A stretch of DNA of 64,000 nt from Eubacterium sp. (GCA_022764165.1 JALERM010000195.1:1-64000), one strand, 5' to 3'. Shown: positions 51,546 through 61,890, counted from the stretch's first letter. Notes: generated by a model not told the origin, from the sequence alone. Translations and numbers: made by a program.

Positions 51546-54020
51546 TTATAGTGATTCTTCGATATAATTTTCAAATTCTTCCTGGCTCATCAGGATTTTT
51601 CGTGGTTTTGTTCCTTCTTCGGGCCCCACAACACCGGCGTCTGAAAGCTGATCCATAATCCGCGCCGCACGGTTAAATCCTATCTTGAATGCTCTTTGCA
51701 GCATACCAATGGAAGCTTTATCCTTCTCAATAATGAATTTCCCGGCATCCACAAAATATGCATCAACGTCTTCGCCGCCAGAAGCCAGAGAAGATGATGC
51801 GGCACTGGAATTCATCATATCTGTAATTTTCTGGTCATAGACACCATCACTCTGATGATTATCCGTTAAAAAGGAAACCACCTGACTGACTTCCGGGTCA
51901 GATACAAAAGAACCCTGAAGCCTTGCCGGTTTCTGATACCCCTGAGGATAGTACAGCATATCGCCCTTGCCCAGCAGTTTTTCAGCCCCGACCATATCAA
52001 GAATGGTTCTTGAATCAACACCGGAAGACACGGAAAAAGCAATTCGGGACGGCATATTTGCCTTGATAAGACCGGTAATAACATTGACAGAAGGACGCTG
52101 TGTGGCGATAATCAGGTGAATTCCGGCTGCTCGTGCCAACTGAGCAAGACGGCAAATGGCATCTTCCACTTCACCGGGAGCAACCATCATCAAATCTGCA
52201 AGCTCATCGACGATGATGATAATTTTAGGCATCCGTTTCGGTTTATTTTCATCAGCAATATCATCAAGCTGTGCAACTTTTTCATTGTATCCCTTCAGAT
52301 CACGTACATTATATTCTGCAAATTTATTATATCGATCAGTCATTTCCGCCACTGCCCAGTTCAGCGCACCTGCGGCTTTCTTAGGATCTGTGACAACCGG
52401 AATAAACAGATGAGGAATACCATTATAAACACTTAATTCTACAACTTTTGGATCGATCATAATCAGTTTGACTTCATCCGGAGTTGCCTTGTATAAAATA
52501 CTCATAATCAAAGTATTGATACATACTGATTTTCCGGATCCTGTAGCTCCGGCAATCAAAAGATGAGGCATCTTACCGATATCTGCTACAACTGTTTTTC
52601 CTCCGATATCCTTTCCTACAGCAAAAGCAAGTTCTGAAGGAAACTCCTGGAATTCTTTTGATTCCAGCAAATCTCTCAGCATGACTGCACTGTTGGTAGC
52701 ATTGGGAACTTCAATTCCAATAGCTGCTTTTCCGGGAATCGGTGCTTCGATACGAATATCAGCAGCTGCCAGATTAAGTTTAATGTCATCTGCAAGGTTA
52801 ACAATCTTACTGACTTTTACACCCTGCTCCGGCTGAAGCTCGTATCGTGTAACAGTAGGACCGCAGCTGACATTTGTCACGGCAGCATTCACCCCAAAAC
52901 TAAGGAGTGTATTCTGTAGTTTCAGGGCAGTTTCTCTTACCTGCTGGTCTGAATCACCGGAAACACCCCTTTTTCCTCTCTTTAAGAGAGTGAGCGGCGG
53001 GAATATATATTTCTTTACTTCTGGTTTTTCTTTGTTCTCTATTTCATTTTTAATCGATTCAATACCATTTGCAATCTCTTCCTGAGAAGATTTGGGATTT
53101 TTCTTTATCTTCTCAACGGACAAGTCTGATTTTTTCTGTTTTTTATCAGCATCATTTCTCTCTGGTTTGATTTCAGCCATATTGTTTGAAAGAGGCTGTT
53201 CCGAAATTTCTTCAGAAACCGGATCCGGAAAAATTTCTACCGGATCAGGACGCTGAATCTCAAATGCCGGTATGATTTTTTCAGCATCAGACAGTTCTTC
53301 CTTCTGAGATTTTTCCTCTTTGTTTTTTTCTTCCTTCGCCGGCAGCTTCAGCTCATCCATTGCAAATGTGCCGCGCTCTTCTTTTCTGCGCACATGGTTT
53401 TCTTTTGCTTCACGATAAACTTTTTCACCGGTTCTTTTTATCGGTTTCAAAATTGACCTTTGCGTCAGTAAAATAATTGAAATCATTAATGCGATAAACA
53501 ATATAACATAGGCACCAATGGTACCGAATGCCATAGAAAGTAATTTTGATAACAATCCTCCCAGAATGCCTCCCCCTGTTTTCTGAGTAGCACAAAAACG
53601 ATAATAACCGGACAGAGTTTCTCCTTTTGCATATCCTACGGTAAACAGATGAAGAATTCCCATAAGGCACCAGAAAGAAAGAATAAGTCCATTTATTTTT
53701 CTGTAGATGACAGAACTGTTTCTGTTAACCGCGTAAAATGCAACTCCAAAGAATAGAATGAATGGAAAAAGGTAGGCCATCCATCCCATCATTCCAAAAC
53801 AGAACTGGCTGACAGTATTTCCCACAGCCCCGCCCATATCAAAATTACTGATCATCAATAAAACAGTCAGAGCGAAAAAAATAAGTACAATAATTTCCAG
53901 TCCCAGACTATTCGTAACTTTTTTGGAAGATGATACTGTTTTTTTACTGGCAGAAGATGACTTTTTTCGAGAGTTTTTTTTCGGACCTTTTTTATTTTTT
54001 GTTGAAGCAGCAGTTGTCAT
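51546..54020 (-). CDS. ftsK: DNA translocase FtsK/SpoIIIE
   Basis: The 824-aa septal DNA pump has a lysine/serine-rich N-terminus, four transmembrane helices (about residues 40-190), a charged linker and a RecA-like motor. GATGSGKSVC near 489-498 is Walker A, IIIIVDELADLMM is Walker B, and ATQRPSVNVITGLIKANMPSRIAF follows. A C-terminal winged-helix gamma domain (about 760-824) reads KOPS/SRS sites. FtsK and SpoIIIE cannot be separated by sequence here. It is the product of a uppP-ftsK group. Confidence 0.95.
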   Translation of the reverse strand: MTTAASTKNKKGPKKNSRKKSSSASKKTVSSSKKVTNSLGLEIIVLIFFALTVLLMISNFDMGGAVGNTVSQFCFGMMGWMAYLFPFILFFGVAFYAVNRNSSVIYRKINGLILSFWCLMGILHLFTVGYAKGETLSGYYRFCATQKTGGGILGGLLSKLLSMAFGTIGAYVILFIALMISIILLTQRSILKPIKRTGEKVYREAKENHVRRKEERGTFAMDELKLPAKEEKNKEEKSQKEELSDAEKIIPAFEIQRPDPVEIFPDPVSEEISEQPLSNNMAEIKPERNDADKKQKKSDLSVEKIKKNPKSSQEEIANGIESIKNEIENKEKPEVKKYIFPPLTLLKRGKRGVSGDSDQQVRETALKLQNTLLSFGVNAAVTNVSCGPTVTRYELQPEQGVKVSKIVNLADDIKLNLAAADIRIEAPIPGKAAIGIEVPNATNSAVMLRDLLESKEFQEFPSELAFAVGKDIGGKTVVADIGKMPHLLIAGATGSGKSVCINTLIMSILYKATPDEVKLIMIDPKVVELSVYNGIPHLFIPVVTDPKKAAGALNWAVAEMTDRYNKFAEYNVRDLKGYNEKVAQLDDIADENKPKRMPKIIIIVDELADLMMVAPGEVEDAICRLAQLARAAGIHLIIATQRPSVNVITGLIKANMPSRIAFSVSSGVDSRTILDMVGAEKLLGKGDMLYYPQGYQKPARLQGSFVSDPEVSQVVSFLTDNHQSDGVYDQKITDMMNSSAASSSLASGGEDVDAYFVDAGKFIIEKDKASIGMLQRAFKIGFNRAARIMDQLSDAGVVGPEEGTKPRKILMSQEEFENYIEESL

Positions 54021-54051
54021 AATTTTCTTCCTCCTGAAGATTCTTGCACTC

Positions 54052-54939
54052 TCATGATATCGGAAGCATGAAATTACATACCAGTGAAACGATACCGATC
54101 AGAGCACAATATATTGCAAAAATTCTAAAACGTTGCTTTTGGAGCTGTCTGAGCAGTAGCCGGATGCAAAAAAATCCCGTTACTGCAGCTGAAAGCATAC
54201 CGCACAGATAAATGAATCCCATTTTCCATGTGATACCTGCGATTTTGAGATTTCCCAGTTCCAGAAGAACTGCACCCAAAATCACCGGCACTGACATCAG
54301 ATACGAGTAACGTATCGCATAATTCTTACGGAAACCAAAGAAACGGCCTGCCGTTATCGTGATACCGGAACGGGAAATACCTGGAAATACACTGATTCCC
54401 TGCAGTAAACCGATAACAGCCGCCTGTCTGAAGTTACTGTCTTTGGGAAGCCTGTCTCCATAATTCCAATAATCAACGACAAATAAAAATACGGAGCTTA
54501 TGAAAAATCCCAGACCTGCTGCAAGTACGGAGTGACTCACCTTTCCTGCAATATCCTTAAAGAGATATCCGACAGCAGCCGTCAAAATTGTCGAAACAAT
54601 TATCATTACAAACATTTTCCGTTGGGGGTTATGTAAAATCTTTATATAAGGTACTTCATCAGTTTCATACATTTTATTGTGGATATATGTCTTCATGTTT
54701 TTCATCAGGTCTGACGGCAGTCGGGTGCATTCTTTATACATTATTTTCCAATCAGACCAGAAAGCAGCAATAACCGCCAGCAGAGTTCCCAGATGAAGCA
54801 CTGCCTCAAAAAGAAGATCGGAACGTGTATCAACATGAAATATCTTTTCTGCAACAATCAGGTGTCCGGAGCTGCTGACAGGCAAAAACTCCGTGACCCC
54901 CTGAATAATACCTAAAATAATTGCTTCAAAAAAGCTCAT
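54052..54939 (-). CDS. uppP: Undecaprenyl-diphosphatase UppP (BacA)
   Basis: The 295-aa membrane phosphatase recycles undecaprenyl pyrophosphate for cell-wall synthesis. It shows GIIQGVTEFLPVSSSGHLIV near residue 10 and the phosphate motif FPGISRSGITITAG near 190, plus about seven helices. A charged stretch of about 40 residues between early helices is an insertion relative to short forms. I chose ATG 54939 (frame open to 54957) behind AGAGGT. It has a good promoter. Confidence 0.94.
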   Translation of the reverse strand: MSFFEAIILGIIQGVTEFLPVSSSGHLIVAEKIFHVDTRSDLLFEAVLHLGTLLAVIAAFWSDWKIMYKECTRLPSDLMKNMKTYIHNKMYETDEVPYIKILHNPQRKMFVMIIVSTILTAAVGYLFKDIAGKVSHSVLAAGLGFFISSVFLFVVDYWNYGDRLPKDSNFRQAAVIGLLQGISVFPGISRSGITITAGRFFGFRKNYAIRYSYLMSVPVILGAVLLELGNLKIAGITWKMGFIYLCGMLSAAVTGFFCIRLLLRQLQKQRFRIFAIYCALIGIVSLVCNFMLPIS

Positions 54940-54978
54940 AATATACCTCTGTAACACAATTTCATTTTTCGAACCATT

Positions 54979-55007
54979 ATTATAGCATAAAAAAGAGCGT
55001 GTTACAA
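54979..55007 (-). promoter_or_regulatory. Promoter of uppP-ftsK
   Basis: On the minus strand, TTGTAA (55002-55007), 17 nt and TATAAT (54979-54984), with a TGC extension. An 8-bp inverted repeat (54999-55006 with 54950-54957) spans the -35 and the region just before the ribosome binding site and could be an operator. Confidence 0.65.
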
Positions 55008-55014
55008 CAAAAAG

Positions 55015-55683
55015 TCATTTTCCGCTTGATTTATTCATGTCTTCCTTCCTTTGATCCATAAGTTCATAGAGCTTTTCCAGAGCTTCATGAATACCACCCA
55101 CCTGATCAATAAGACCTTCTTTCACAGCATCCCTCCCATCCAGCATCGTACCAACATCCTTAACCAGCAAAGACGTATCCAGCATCAGTTCTTCTACTCT
55201 CGCCTGACTGATATGAGAATGATCTGCGATAAAACCAGTAATCCGGTCCTGAGTTTTTTCCATATTCCGGTAAGTCTGCATGACTCCGATAAACATACCA
55301 TTGGTTCTCACCGGATGAATGACCATAGTGGCACTCGGCACAATAAAACTATAATCAGAGGAAACAGCCAGAGGAACTCCTATCGAATGCCCGCCCCCCA
55401 GCACCAGTGAAACTGTTGGCTTACTCAGGGACGCAATCATCTCCGCTATCGCCAGCCCGGCTTCCACATCTCCACCTACGGTATTCAGAAGAATCAAAAG
55501 CCCCTCCACTCTCTCATCATCCTCAATCATCGCCAGCCGGGGCAAAATCTGTTCATACTTCGTCGTCTTCGCCCGCTCCCCCAGCGTCTCATGCCCCTCA
55601 ATCTCCCCGATAATCGACAACAATTGAATCCTACTCTCAAGCTTAGCAACATTATCCGTATTCTCTTTCAAATTTGAAATCAT
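55015..55683 (-). CDS. ClpP-like TepA-type serine protease
   Basis: The 222-aa crotonase-fold protease shows LLILLNTVGGDVEAGLAIAEMI, the serine in GGGHSIGVPLA and the catalytic His in MVIHPVR. An acidic residue lies in the C-terminal part. The family (TepA/YmfB) neighbours ftsK/spoIIIE in Bacillus and is a cytoplasmic ClpP relative with no known ATPase partner. I chose ATG 55683 because AGGAGA stands 9 nt before it; the ATG at 55692 directly touches that site. The C-terminus is charged. Confidence 0.88.
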   Translation of the reverse strand: MISNLKENTDNVAKLESRIQLLSIIGEIEGHETLGERAKTTKYEQILPRLAMIEDDERVEGLLILLNTVGGDVEAGLAIAEMIASLSKPTVSLVLGGGHSIGVPLAVSSDYSFIVPSATMVIHPVRTNGMFIGVMQTYRNMEKTQDRITGFIADHSHISQARVEELMLDTSLLVKDVGTMLDGRDAVKEGLIDQVGGIHEALEKLYELMDQRKEDMNKSSGK

Positions 55684-55747
55684 AATAACCATCTCCTGCT
55701 AAAATATTTGTATTGTCATATCATTTCAGAGATAGTATGTGCAGATA

Positions 55748-55777
55748 ACAAAAAAGAATCCCTACATGAGGGATTCT
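55748..55777 (-). terminator. Terminator after yebC
   Basis: A 9-bp perfect stem (55769-55777 with 55755-55763) is followed by TTTTTTG on the minus strand, 8 nt after the yebC stop. It separates corC-yebC from tepA. Confidence 0.85.
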
Positions 55778-55784
55778 ATCTATT

Positions 55785-56513
55785 TTACTCGTTCCAGTTG
55801 TGGTACACCGCCTGCACGTCGTCATCGTCCTCAAGCAAATCCAGTGTCTTCTGCAGGTTCTTAACTGCAGTCTCATCTGTCAGATCCACATATGTCTGCG
55901 GAATCATGGTAACTTCTGCCTCAGCCATCACAATTCCCTCTTTTTCCAGAGCTTCACGTACCTGTGAGAAATCATCCGGATCAGTGAGGATTTCATAGCA
56001 GTCTTCTTCTTCGGAGAAGTCTTCTGCACCTGCATCCAGAGCAATCATCATAAGGTCATCTGCATCCATTTCGCAGTCCTCTTTCGCTACGATAATCTGA
56101 CCTTTTTTGTCAAACATGAAGGATACACATCCCGGTGTTCCTACATTTCCGCTTCCCTTTGTAAAAGCACTTCTCACATTGGCTGCTGTTCTGTTTTTGT
56201 TATCGGTCAGTGTATCAACGATGATCGCAATACCATTGGGTCCGTATCCTTCATAGGTGATTACTTCATAATTATCAGCATTGGCATCACCGGCCGCACG
56301 TTTGATACCTCTTTCGATAGTATCATTCGGCATGTTGTTGGCTTTTGCTTTGGCGATCACATCACGAAGCTTGCTGTTGCTGGAAGGATCTGCACCGCCT
56401 TCTTTTACGGCAATAACAATTTCTCTTCCAATAATGGTAAAGATTTTACCTTTTTTTGCATCGTTTTTTTCTTTTTTGTGTTTGATATTCGCAAACTTTG
56501 AATGTCCTGACAT
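55785..56513 (-). CDS. YebC/PmpR-family protein (TACO1-like)
   Basis: The 242-aa protein begins with the hallmark [25 protein letters not shown] in two parts and contains [35 protein letters not shown] (in sections) and [24 protein letters not shown]. It is a conserved three-domain protein regarded as a transcription regulator or a translation factor easing proline-rich stalls. Length is normal. It lies 17 nt after corC. Confidence 0.93.
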   Translation of the reverse strand: MSGHSKFANIKHKKEKNDAKKGKIFTIIGREIVIAVKEGGADPSSNSKLRDVIAKAKANNMPNDTIERGIKRAAGDANADNYEVITYEGYGPNGIAIIVDTLTDNKNRTAANVRSAFTKGSGNVGTPGCVSFMFDKKGQIIVAKEDCEMDADDLMMIALDAGAEDFSEEEDCYEILTDPDDFSQVREALEKEGIVMAEAEVTMIPQTYVDLTDETAVKNLQKTLDLLEDDDDVQAVYHNWNE

Positions 56514-56530
56514 GTTATATTCTCCTCTTC

Positions 56531-57832
56531 TTATTGTATTTTTTCTACTCTGATTTTTTGAATAATATTGTTTTCAACAGATAAAATCTGAAAACAATAT
56601 CCATTTGCATTTATTTCTTTATCTTCCTCTGTGGGGATGTGTCCCAGCAGGGAAGTAAGATATCCATTTAATGTTTCAAACTCGTGCTCGCCCAGATCAA
56701 TTTCCAGAACCTTTTCTACGTCATCCAGCGGGGTAAGACCATCCATAAGAATACTTTCATCAATCTGCGGCTGGATAAAGTCCTCTGAAACATCATATTC
56801 ATCCAGAATGTTTCCGACAATTTCTTCCAGAATGTCTTCCATCGTTAGAAGTCCTGCTGTTTGTCCATATTCGTCTACTACGATGACCATGTGTATTTTT
56901 TTTGTCTGCATGGCCTGAAAAATAGCATCGATACTCCTGGTCTCCGGTATGTAGGCGATTGAACGAATTAAATGCGGTATCTGAACCAGTGTGGACTTCT
57001 GATATTCCTGGCTGGTAAACTGAACCATCGCATCTTTGATATGGATAAAACCGGTGATATTGTCAATACTTTCGTGGTAAACCGGATAGCGGGAATTACT
57101 GTTTTCTGCCATAAAGCTAACAGCCTCTTCCAGTGTCATGGTGTCATCCAGCGCTTTTATGTTTTTACGGTGTGTCATAATATCCTTGGCATCTTTATCG
57201 CTGAATTCCATGATATTCTGGATCATCTCAGCCTCACTCTCCTGAATAACTCCCTGCTCATGAGCTTCATCCACCAGATCAATGATTTCATCTTCGGTCA
57301 CATCGTCAGTCAGACGATGCGGATCGATGCCAAAGCAACGTACAACCAGGTTTGAAATAACTGATGCGGCTTTTGATAACGGCAGAAACAGAAAAATAAA
57401 AAATCGTACAAAAGGCAGAAGCTGATAAGCTTTTTTGTCAGCATCATGAGCACAGATTTTTTTTGGAGCAATGATACCCAGCGAAATCAGCAGAATCATT
57501 GTGACAATGCTGACAAGAATCAGCAGACCAAAAGCAAGCAATGTATTTTCCAGATTACTCGTTAACAGGAAAGTAACATCACGTATCAGAAAGATTCCAA
57601 TCAGGATACTCATCAGGGTTGCTACGAACTGAATCGTAGAAACAAGATCTTCCGGTCTTACAAGCATTTTCATCAGGATTTTACTTTTTTTATCACCCCG
57701 TTCCGCTTTCTTTTCAATTTCTGATTCATTCAGATGCTGGATTGCTGAACCAAATCCATAAAGTATACTGTTAAAAACAATAAATACTAATAGTACAATA
57801 CAACCGGCTAAAGGGCCGTCTCCACTTTCCAT
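56531..57832 (-). CDS. CNNM/CorC-type transporter with CBS pair
   Basis: The 433-aa protein has an N-terminal transmembrane CNNM (DUF21) domain of about four helices (residues 10-165), an amphipathic connector, then two CBS domains. [22 protein letters not shown] starts the first near 215, and [30 protein letters not shown] ends the second (in sections). A C-terminal CorC_HlyC domain follows (about 350-433). The family is linked to Mg/Co export. The older haemolysin name is misleading. Start ATG follows AAAGGAG. Confidence 0.9.
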   Translation of the reverse strand: MESGDGPLAGCIVLLVFIVFNSILYGFGSAIQHLNESEIEKKAERGDKKSKILMKMLVRPEDLVSTIQFVATLMSILIGIFLIRDVTFLLTSNLENTLLAFGLLILVSIVTMILLISLGIIAPKKICAHDADKKAYQLLPFVRFFIFLFLPLSKAASVISNLVVRCFGIDPHRLTDDVTEDEIIDLVDEAHEQGVIQESEAEMIQNIMEFSDKDAKDIMTHRKNIKALDDTMTLEEAVSFMAENSNSRYPVYHESIDNITGFIHIKDAMVQFTSQEYQKSTLVQIPHLIRSIAYIPETRSIDAIFQAMQTKKIHMVIVVDEYGQTAGLLTMEDILEEIVGNILDEYDVSEDFIQPQIDESILMDGLTPLDDVEKVLEIDLGEHEFETLNGYLTSLLGHIPTEEDKEINANGYCFQILSVENNIIQKIRVEKIQ

Positions 57833-57873
57833 AAATACTCCTTTTTCAATGTTGGTTTAGGTTTTCCTTACAG

Positions 57874-57902
57874 AATATACCATTTAACTTCATATTCGTC
57901 AA
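57874..57902 (-). promoter_or_regulatory. Promoter of corC-yebC
   Basis: On the minus strand, TTGACG (57897-57902) and TATATT (57874-57879) are 17 nt apart, about 42 nt before the start. Confidence 0.65.
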
Positions 57903-57922
57903 GAAAAAGGATACTCAACCGG

Positions 57923-58270
57923 TTATGTAGGAAGTTCCAGACTGATCTGAAGTGCTTTGTTTACCTGACGCAGAATATCCTGATCCAAATGGCAGACCTT
58001 ATCTTTCAGCCGCTGTTTATCGATCGTGCGCAGTTGTTCCAGTAAAATGACAGAATCTCTCACAATATCATAGGTGCCGGCATCAATTTCAATATGTGTA
58101 GGAAGCTTTGCTTTATTCATCTTGGAAGTGATCGCGGCACAAATAACGGTAGGACTGTGCCGATTGCCCACATCATTCTGTATAATAAGAACTGGACGTA
58201 TACCACCCTGTTCACTGCCCACTACCGGGCGCAGATCTGCATAAAAGATATCTCCTCTTCGAATATTCAC
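57923..58270 (-). CDS. mazF: MazF/PemK-family endoribonuclease without visible antitoxin
   Basis: The 115-aa protein has [20 protein letters not shown] near its N-terminus, [31 protein letters not shown] and [17 protein letters not shown]. These are the core of EndoA-type MazF toxins that cut mRNA at short sites. The frame extends to 58312. I chose GTG 58270 because CGGAGAG lies 8 nt before it and the protein then matches family length. Bacillus has an antitoxin gene between alr and mazF. Here the 133-nt gap cannot encode one. Confidence 0.88.
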   Translation of the reverse strand: MNIRRGDIFYADLRPVVGSEQGGIRPVLIIQNDVGNRHSPTVICAAITSKMNKAKLPTHIEIDAGTYDIVRDSVILLEQLRTIDKQRLKDKVCHLDQDILRQVNKALQISLELPT

Positions 58271-58403
58271 ACAATTCACTCTCCGATTTTCTGATTTTAC
58301 CATACTGCCCAAACAGATAGGATATCTATAGTATTTCCCTGTTTCTCAGTTGTATACGAAGATATTGTGTTCTTTTACTCAAAAATCTCCCGAAGTCAGG
58401 ACC

Positions 58404-59540
58404 TCACATCTGGTAAATGCGGGGTACTCTTTTGCTGATACAGCACACAAATTCATATGGAAATCTTCCGGACAGTTCTGAGAGAATCTCAACAGGAAGG
58501 TTTTCCTCTCCGTCTCTTCCCATCAGAGTCACCGGATCCCCTGTTTTGACATCCGGGATATCCGTCACATCTACCATGAACTGATCCATACATACTCTTC
58601 CCAGAATCGGTGCTTTTGTTCCATGAATCAGGACGTAACCTTTATTTGATAGAGAACGAGGATAGCCGTCTGCATATCCCACCGGAATCGTGGCAATTCT
58701 GGTTATTTCCCGCTCTGTAACAAATGTACCGCCATAACTGACAGGAACACCCTTTTCTACTTCTTTGACAAAAGATATATGCGATTTTAATTCCATAACA
58801 GGCCGGAGTCTGACACCGGGATTTACCACTTCATCTGATGGTGCAATCCCATAAATCGTTATGCCGGGTCTTACCAGCTGCATGTCTCCTTCTCGATGCC
58901 AGAGAATCCCTGCACTGTTATTGCAATGAAGGAAAGGAATATCAATACCATTTTGCCTGCAAAGCCGATTAAATTTCTGAAAAACTTCAAACTGCCCATG
59001 GGTATTTGACAGATCCTGTTCATCAGCTCTGGCAAAATGTGTAAACATTCCTTCTATTTTTATATGCGGAAGTTTACTGATATGTACGATATCGTCCATA
59101 CTTTTTTCCGGATTTCGAAAACCGATGCGGGTCATACCGGTATCAATCGCAAGATGGATCGGAAGTATTTTCTGATATTTTTCAGCTGTCCGTGACAGTT
59201 CTTCTGCCATTTCCCTGGTGAAGACTGCCGGACGAACATCTTCCTGTACAAGAAACTCATAGTCTTCCGGGAAAACATATCCGAGAATAAGAATGGGCTT
59301 ATGAATCCCGTGGGTTCTGAGTTCCCGTGCTTCCTGTGCAGTTGCAGCGGCAAATCCCCAGATATACTCTTTTTCCTGTATGAGACTGGCAATCTGAACA
59401 GCTCCATGTCCGTAGGCGTCTGCCTTTACAACTGCAATCATTTTGGTCCCGGGTGTAAGATTTTTATACATATTTTCAAAATTATCTTCTACTGCATCTA
59501 AATGAATCTCTGCATATACCCGATTGTTCTTTTTATTCAT
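58404..59540 (-). CDS. alr: Alanine racemase
   Basis: The 378-aa PLP enzyme makes D-alanine for peptidoglycan. PLP Lys is K39 in VVKADAYGHG. PAVFTREMAEEL, GMFTHFARAD, the catalytic Tyr in VSYGGTFVTE (about 268) and RVCMDQFMVDVTD are conserved. Length is normal. The start overlaps the nnrDE stop by 4 nt. Downstream mazF is separated by 133 nt. Confidence 0.95.
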   Translation of the reverse strand: MNKKNNRVYAEIHLDAVEDNFENMYKNLTPGTKMIAVVKADAYGHGAVQIASLIQEKEYIWGFAAATAQEARELRTHGIHKPILILGYVFPEDYEFLVQEDVRPAVFTREMAEELSRTAEKYQKILPIHLAIDTGMTRIGFRNPEKSMDDIVHISKLPHIKIEGMFTHFARADEQDLSNTHGQFEVFQKFNRLCRQNGIDIPFLHCNNSAGILWHREGDMQLVRPGITIYGIAPSDEVVNPGVRLRPVMELKSHISFVKEVEKGVPVSYGGTFVTEREITRIATIPVGYADGYPRSLSNKGYVLIHGTKAPILGRVCMDQFMVDVTDIPDVKTGDPVTLMGRDGEENLPVEILSELSGRFPYEFVCCISKRVPRIYQM

Positions 59541-61048
59541 AATAATCTCCTTTTCATGCTGACGGGAATTGCTTCCATAATATCAGAGGCCAGTACAGCA
59601 TGTTCCCCTTTTTGTTTTTTTGCTTCATCTCCAGCCAGACCATGCAGCCATACAGCCAGAGGCGCAGCTTTTTGAATACAGATATTCTGGGCAATGAGTC
59701 CTCCCAGAAGACCGGCAAGGACATCACCGGAGCCGGCAGTTGCCATTCCACTGTTGCCTGAAAGATTCAGATAACAGGTATCTGTATCTGTACAGGTTAA
59801 GGTGCGTGCATCTTTCATAATAACAGCCGGAGGCAATAGTGTCATTGCACGGATACGGTTCCAGTATTCCTTCAGACAGTGAACGGGTGATTCTTTCAAT
59901 TCTTCTATGCTATACCCGGAAAGTCTTGCCATTTCACCCATGTGAGGGGTAAGAATAAGCGGGTGTGTACATCCATCCAGCAGATGTTCTTTCCGACTCA
60001 ACAGATTCAATGCATCCGCATCCAGAACCATCGGTTTATCCGTGGTATCATGTAATAAAGATTCCAGAATCCATTCTGATGAAATCATCTGTCCCAGACC
60101 GGGTCCTGCGACAACAGCGGTTGCCCAGTCCATTGCCTGCAATAATCGTTCCCGGATCTGGTATTTTGTTTCATGCATACCATAGGTGGTGAGCATCGCT
60201 TCCGGAAATTTTTGCTGAAGAATCACACGGTTACTTTCTTCTGTGAAAATGCGGACCATTCCTGATCCGGCCAACATGCATGACCGGGATGCAAAATAAG
60301 CGGCACCGCACATATTTCGGCTGCCTGCAACAACAAGAACCTTTCCAAAAGTTGATTTATTTCCATCCGGAACTCTGGAAGGAATCCAGTTTCTCTCATT
60401 ATCATCCAGTGCATATAATGCTTTTTCTGTTTTCCCGTATATGCCAATGTCTTTCACGATGACAGTACCCGCATAACTTTGCCCCGGATAAAAATATAGT
60501 CCACACTTACCATATCCAAAGGTAACCGTTTTTACTGCCCGGATAGCAATTCCCATTATTTTCCCGGTTGCCGCATCAATTCCGGAAGGAATATCTACAG
60601 CAACTACAGGTATTCCTGACTGGTTGATCATCTGAAATAATTCCCGGTATGTTCCTTTTACTTCACGGGAAAGACCGACACCAAATACGGCATCTACGAT
60701 AGTAGTATATTCAGCGGGTGCGAAGTTCTTGACAACTGGAACTCCATATTTTTCAGCGATATTCCATTGAAGCTTTGCTTCATCCGTAAATGATTCTTTT
60801 TTACCGGCCAGAAAGATGGCTGCCTGATATCCCTGAAGGGAAAGAATCCTTGCAACCGCAATGCCATCGGCACCGTTATTGCCGGAACCACAGACCACAA
60901 GGATTCTTTCAGTATTAAAAGAATTCTTTATTTCTTCTGCAACTGCAAGAGATGCCCTTTCCATCAGCACCAGAGAGGGAATGCCATAGTGTTGTATGGT
61001 TTTGTCGTCCAGTGCTTTCATTTGTTTACCATCTACAATTTGTTTCAT
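59537..61048 (-). CDS. Bifunctional NAD(P)HX epimerase/dehydratase
   Basis: The 503-aa enzyme repairs hydrated NADH and NADPH. An N-terminal epimerase domain (about 1-215) contains GSGNNGADGIAVARIL and VDAVFGVGLSREVKG. A C-terminal ADP-dependent dehydratase domain has VLVVAGSRNMCGAAYFAS, PLILTPHMGEMARLSG and the ribokinase-like GSGDVLAGLLGGLIAQ. It corresponds to NnrE-NnrD fusion, also called YjeF. It sits before alr, a common order. Start ATG follows TAGGAG. Confidence 0.93.
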   Translation of the reverse strand: MKQIVDGKQMKALDDKTIQHYGIPSLVLMERASLAVAEEIKNSFNTERILVVCGSGNNGADGIAVARILSLQGYQAAIFLAGKKESFTDEAKLQWNIAEKYGVPVVKNFAPAEYTTIVDAVFGVGLSREVKGTYRELFQMINQSGIPVVAVDIPSGIDAATGKIMGIAIRAVKTVTFGYGKCGLYFYPGQSYAGTVIVKDIGIYGKTEKALYALDDNERNWIPSRVPDGNKSTFGKVLVVAGSRNMCGAAYFASRSCMLAGSGMVRIFTEESNRVILQQKFPEAMLTTYGMHETKYQIRERLLQAMDWATAVVAGPGLGQMISSEWILESLLHDTTDKPMVLDADALNLLSRKEHLLDGCTHPLILTPHMGEMARLSGYSIEELKESPVHCLKEYWNRIRAMTLLPPAVIMKDARTLTCTDTDTCYLNLSGNSGMATAGSGDVLAGLLGGLIAQNICIQKAAPLAVWLHGLAGDEAKKQKGEHAVLASDIMEAIPVSMKRRLL

Positions 61049-61064
61049 AATACTCCTATACGCT

Positions 61065-61092
61065 AAAAAAGAATCCTGCTTTGCAGGACTCT
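61065..61092 (-). terminator. Terminator after rex
   Basis: A 10-bp stem with one mismatch (61083-61092 with 61070-61079, loop AAA read on the minus strand) is followed by a T-run at 61070-61065. It lies between rex and nnrDE. A short CTGCC/GGCAG hairpin at about 61092-61104 sits just before it. Confidence 0.75.
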
Positions 61093-61144
61093 CTGCCTGC
61101 GGCAGGCTGCTTTCAGCAACATAATCCTTTCCGCCGCAATACGA

Positions 61145-61801
61145 TCATGATTCTTTTTTATGATCTTTCTCATAGCGGCTCAGATTATAAGAGAGCCGCA
61201 TCAGACTTTCTGACAGATGTACATTTTCTACAATCACATCGGAAGGTACTGATAAATTCAGATCGGTATGGGCAAAATTCCAGATGGCTTTGACCCCATT
61301 GTCAACTAACACTTTTGCCATTTCCACTGCTTTTGACTTGGGAAGCGTAAGCGTTGCAATCTCCACCTGATGTTTTTTTATAAAATCCGGAAGTTCATCA
61401 ACCATTCGGATCTCGATGCCTCGAACGGATACTCCTTTCAGTACCGGATTAATATCAAATATACCAATCAGCTTAAATCCCTGTTTTTCAAATTGTGTAT
61501 AATTTGCCAGTGCCTGTCCAAGATTACCGGCACCAAGAATAATCATATTATGGCTTTTGTCCAACCCCAAAATTTTTGCTATCTCTGAATGAAGATATTT
61601 TACATTATAACCATAACCCTGTTGACCAAAACCGCCAAAATTATTCAGATCCTGCCGAATCTGAGAAGCTGTAACTTTCATCCGACCGCTTAACTCATTG
61701 GATGAAATTCTTTCAACTCCGTCATCCATCAGTTCACCGAGATATCGGTAATATCTTGGAAGACGTTTTATGACAGCTCTGGAAATATCTTTTTCCTCCA
61801 C
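61145..61801 (-). CDS. rex: Redox-sensing transcriptional repressor Rex
   Basis: The 218-aa repressor releases DNA when NADH rises and controls fermentation and energy genes in Clostridia. It has an N-terminal winged helix (ISSNELSGRMKVTASQIRQDL, about 32-52) with the family GGFGQQGYGYNV turn. A Rossmann NADH domain follows with GAGNLG at 90-95, and a C-terminal swap helix. Start is GTG 61801, 9 nt after AGGAGG. It has a strong promoter and its own terminator. No convincing Rex operator is seen at its own promoter. Confidence 0.94.
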   Translation of the reverse strand: MEEKDISRAVIKRLPRYYRYLGELMDDGVERISSNELSGRMKVTASQIRQDLNNFGGFGQQGYGYNVKYLHSEIAKILGLDKSHNMIILGAGNLGQALANYTQFEKQGFKLIGIFDINPVLKGVSVRGIEIRMVDELPDFIKKHQVEIATLTLPKSKAVEMAKVLVDNGVKAIWNFAHTDLNLSVPSDVIVENVHLSESLMRLSYNLSRYEKDHKKES

Positions 61802-61833
61802 GTCTATTCTCCTCCTGCAACTTACTTCTTATC

Positions 61834-61862
61834 ATTATAGTAAAATGCGACAACAATGTCAA
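61834..61862 (-). promoter_or_regulatory. Strong promoter of rex
   Basis: On the minus strand, TTGACA (61857-61862), 17 nt and TATAAT (61834-61839), a full consensus match, 33 nt before the GTG start. Confidence 0.85.
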
Positions 61863-61890
61863 ATAATCTTGTTGATTTTTACTATTTTTC

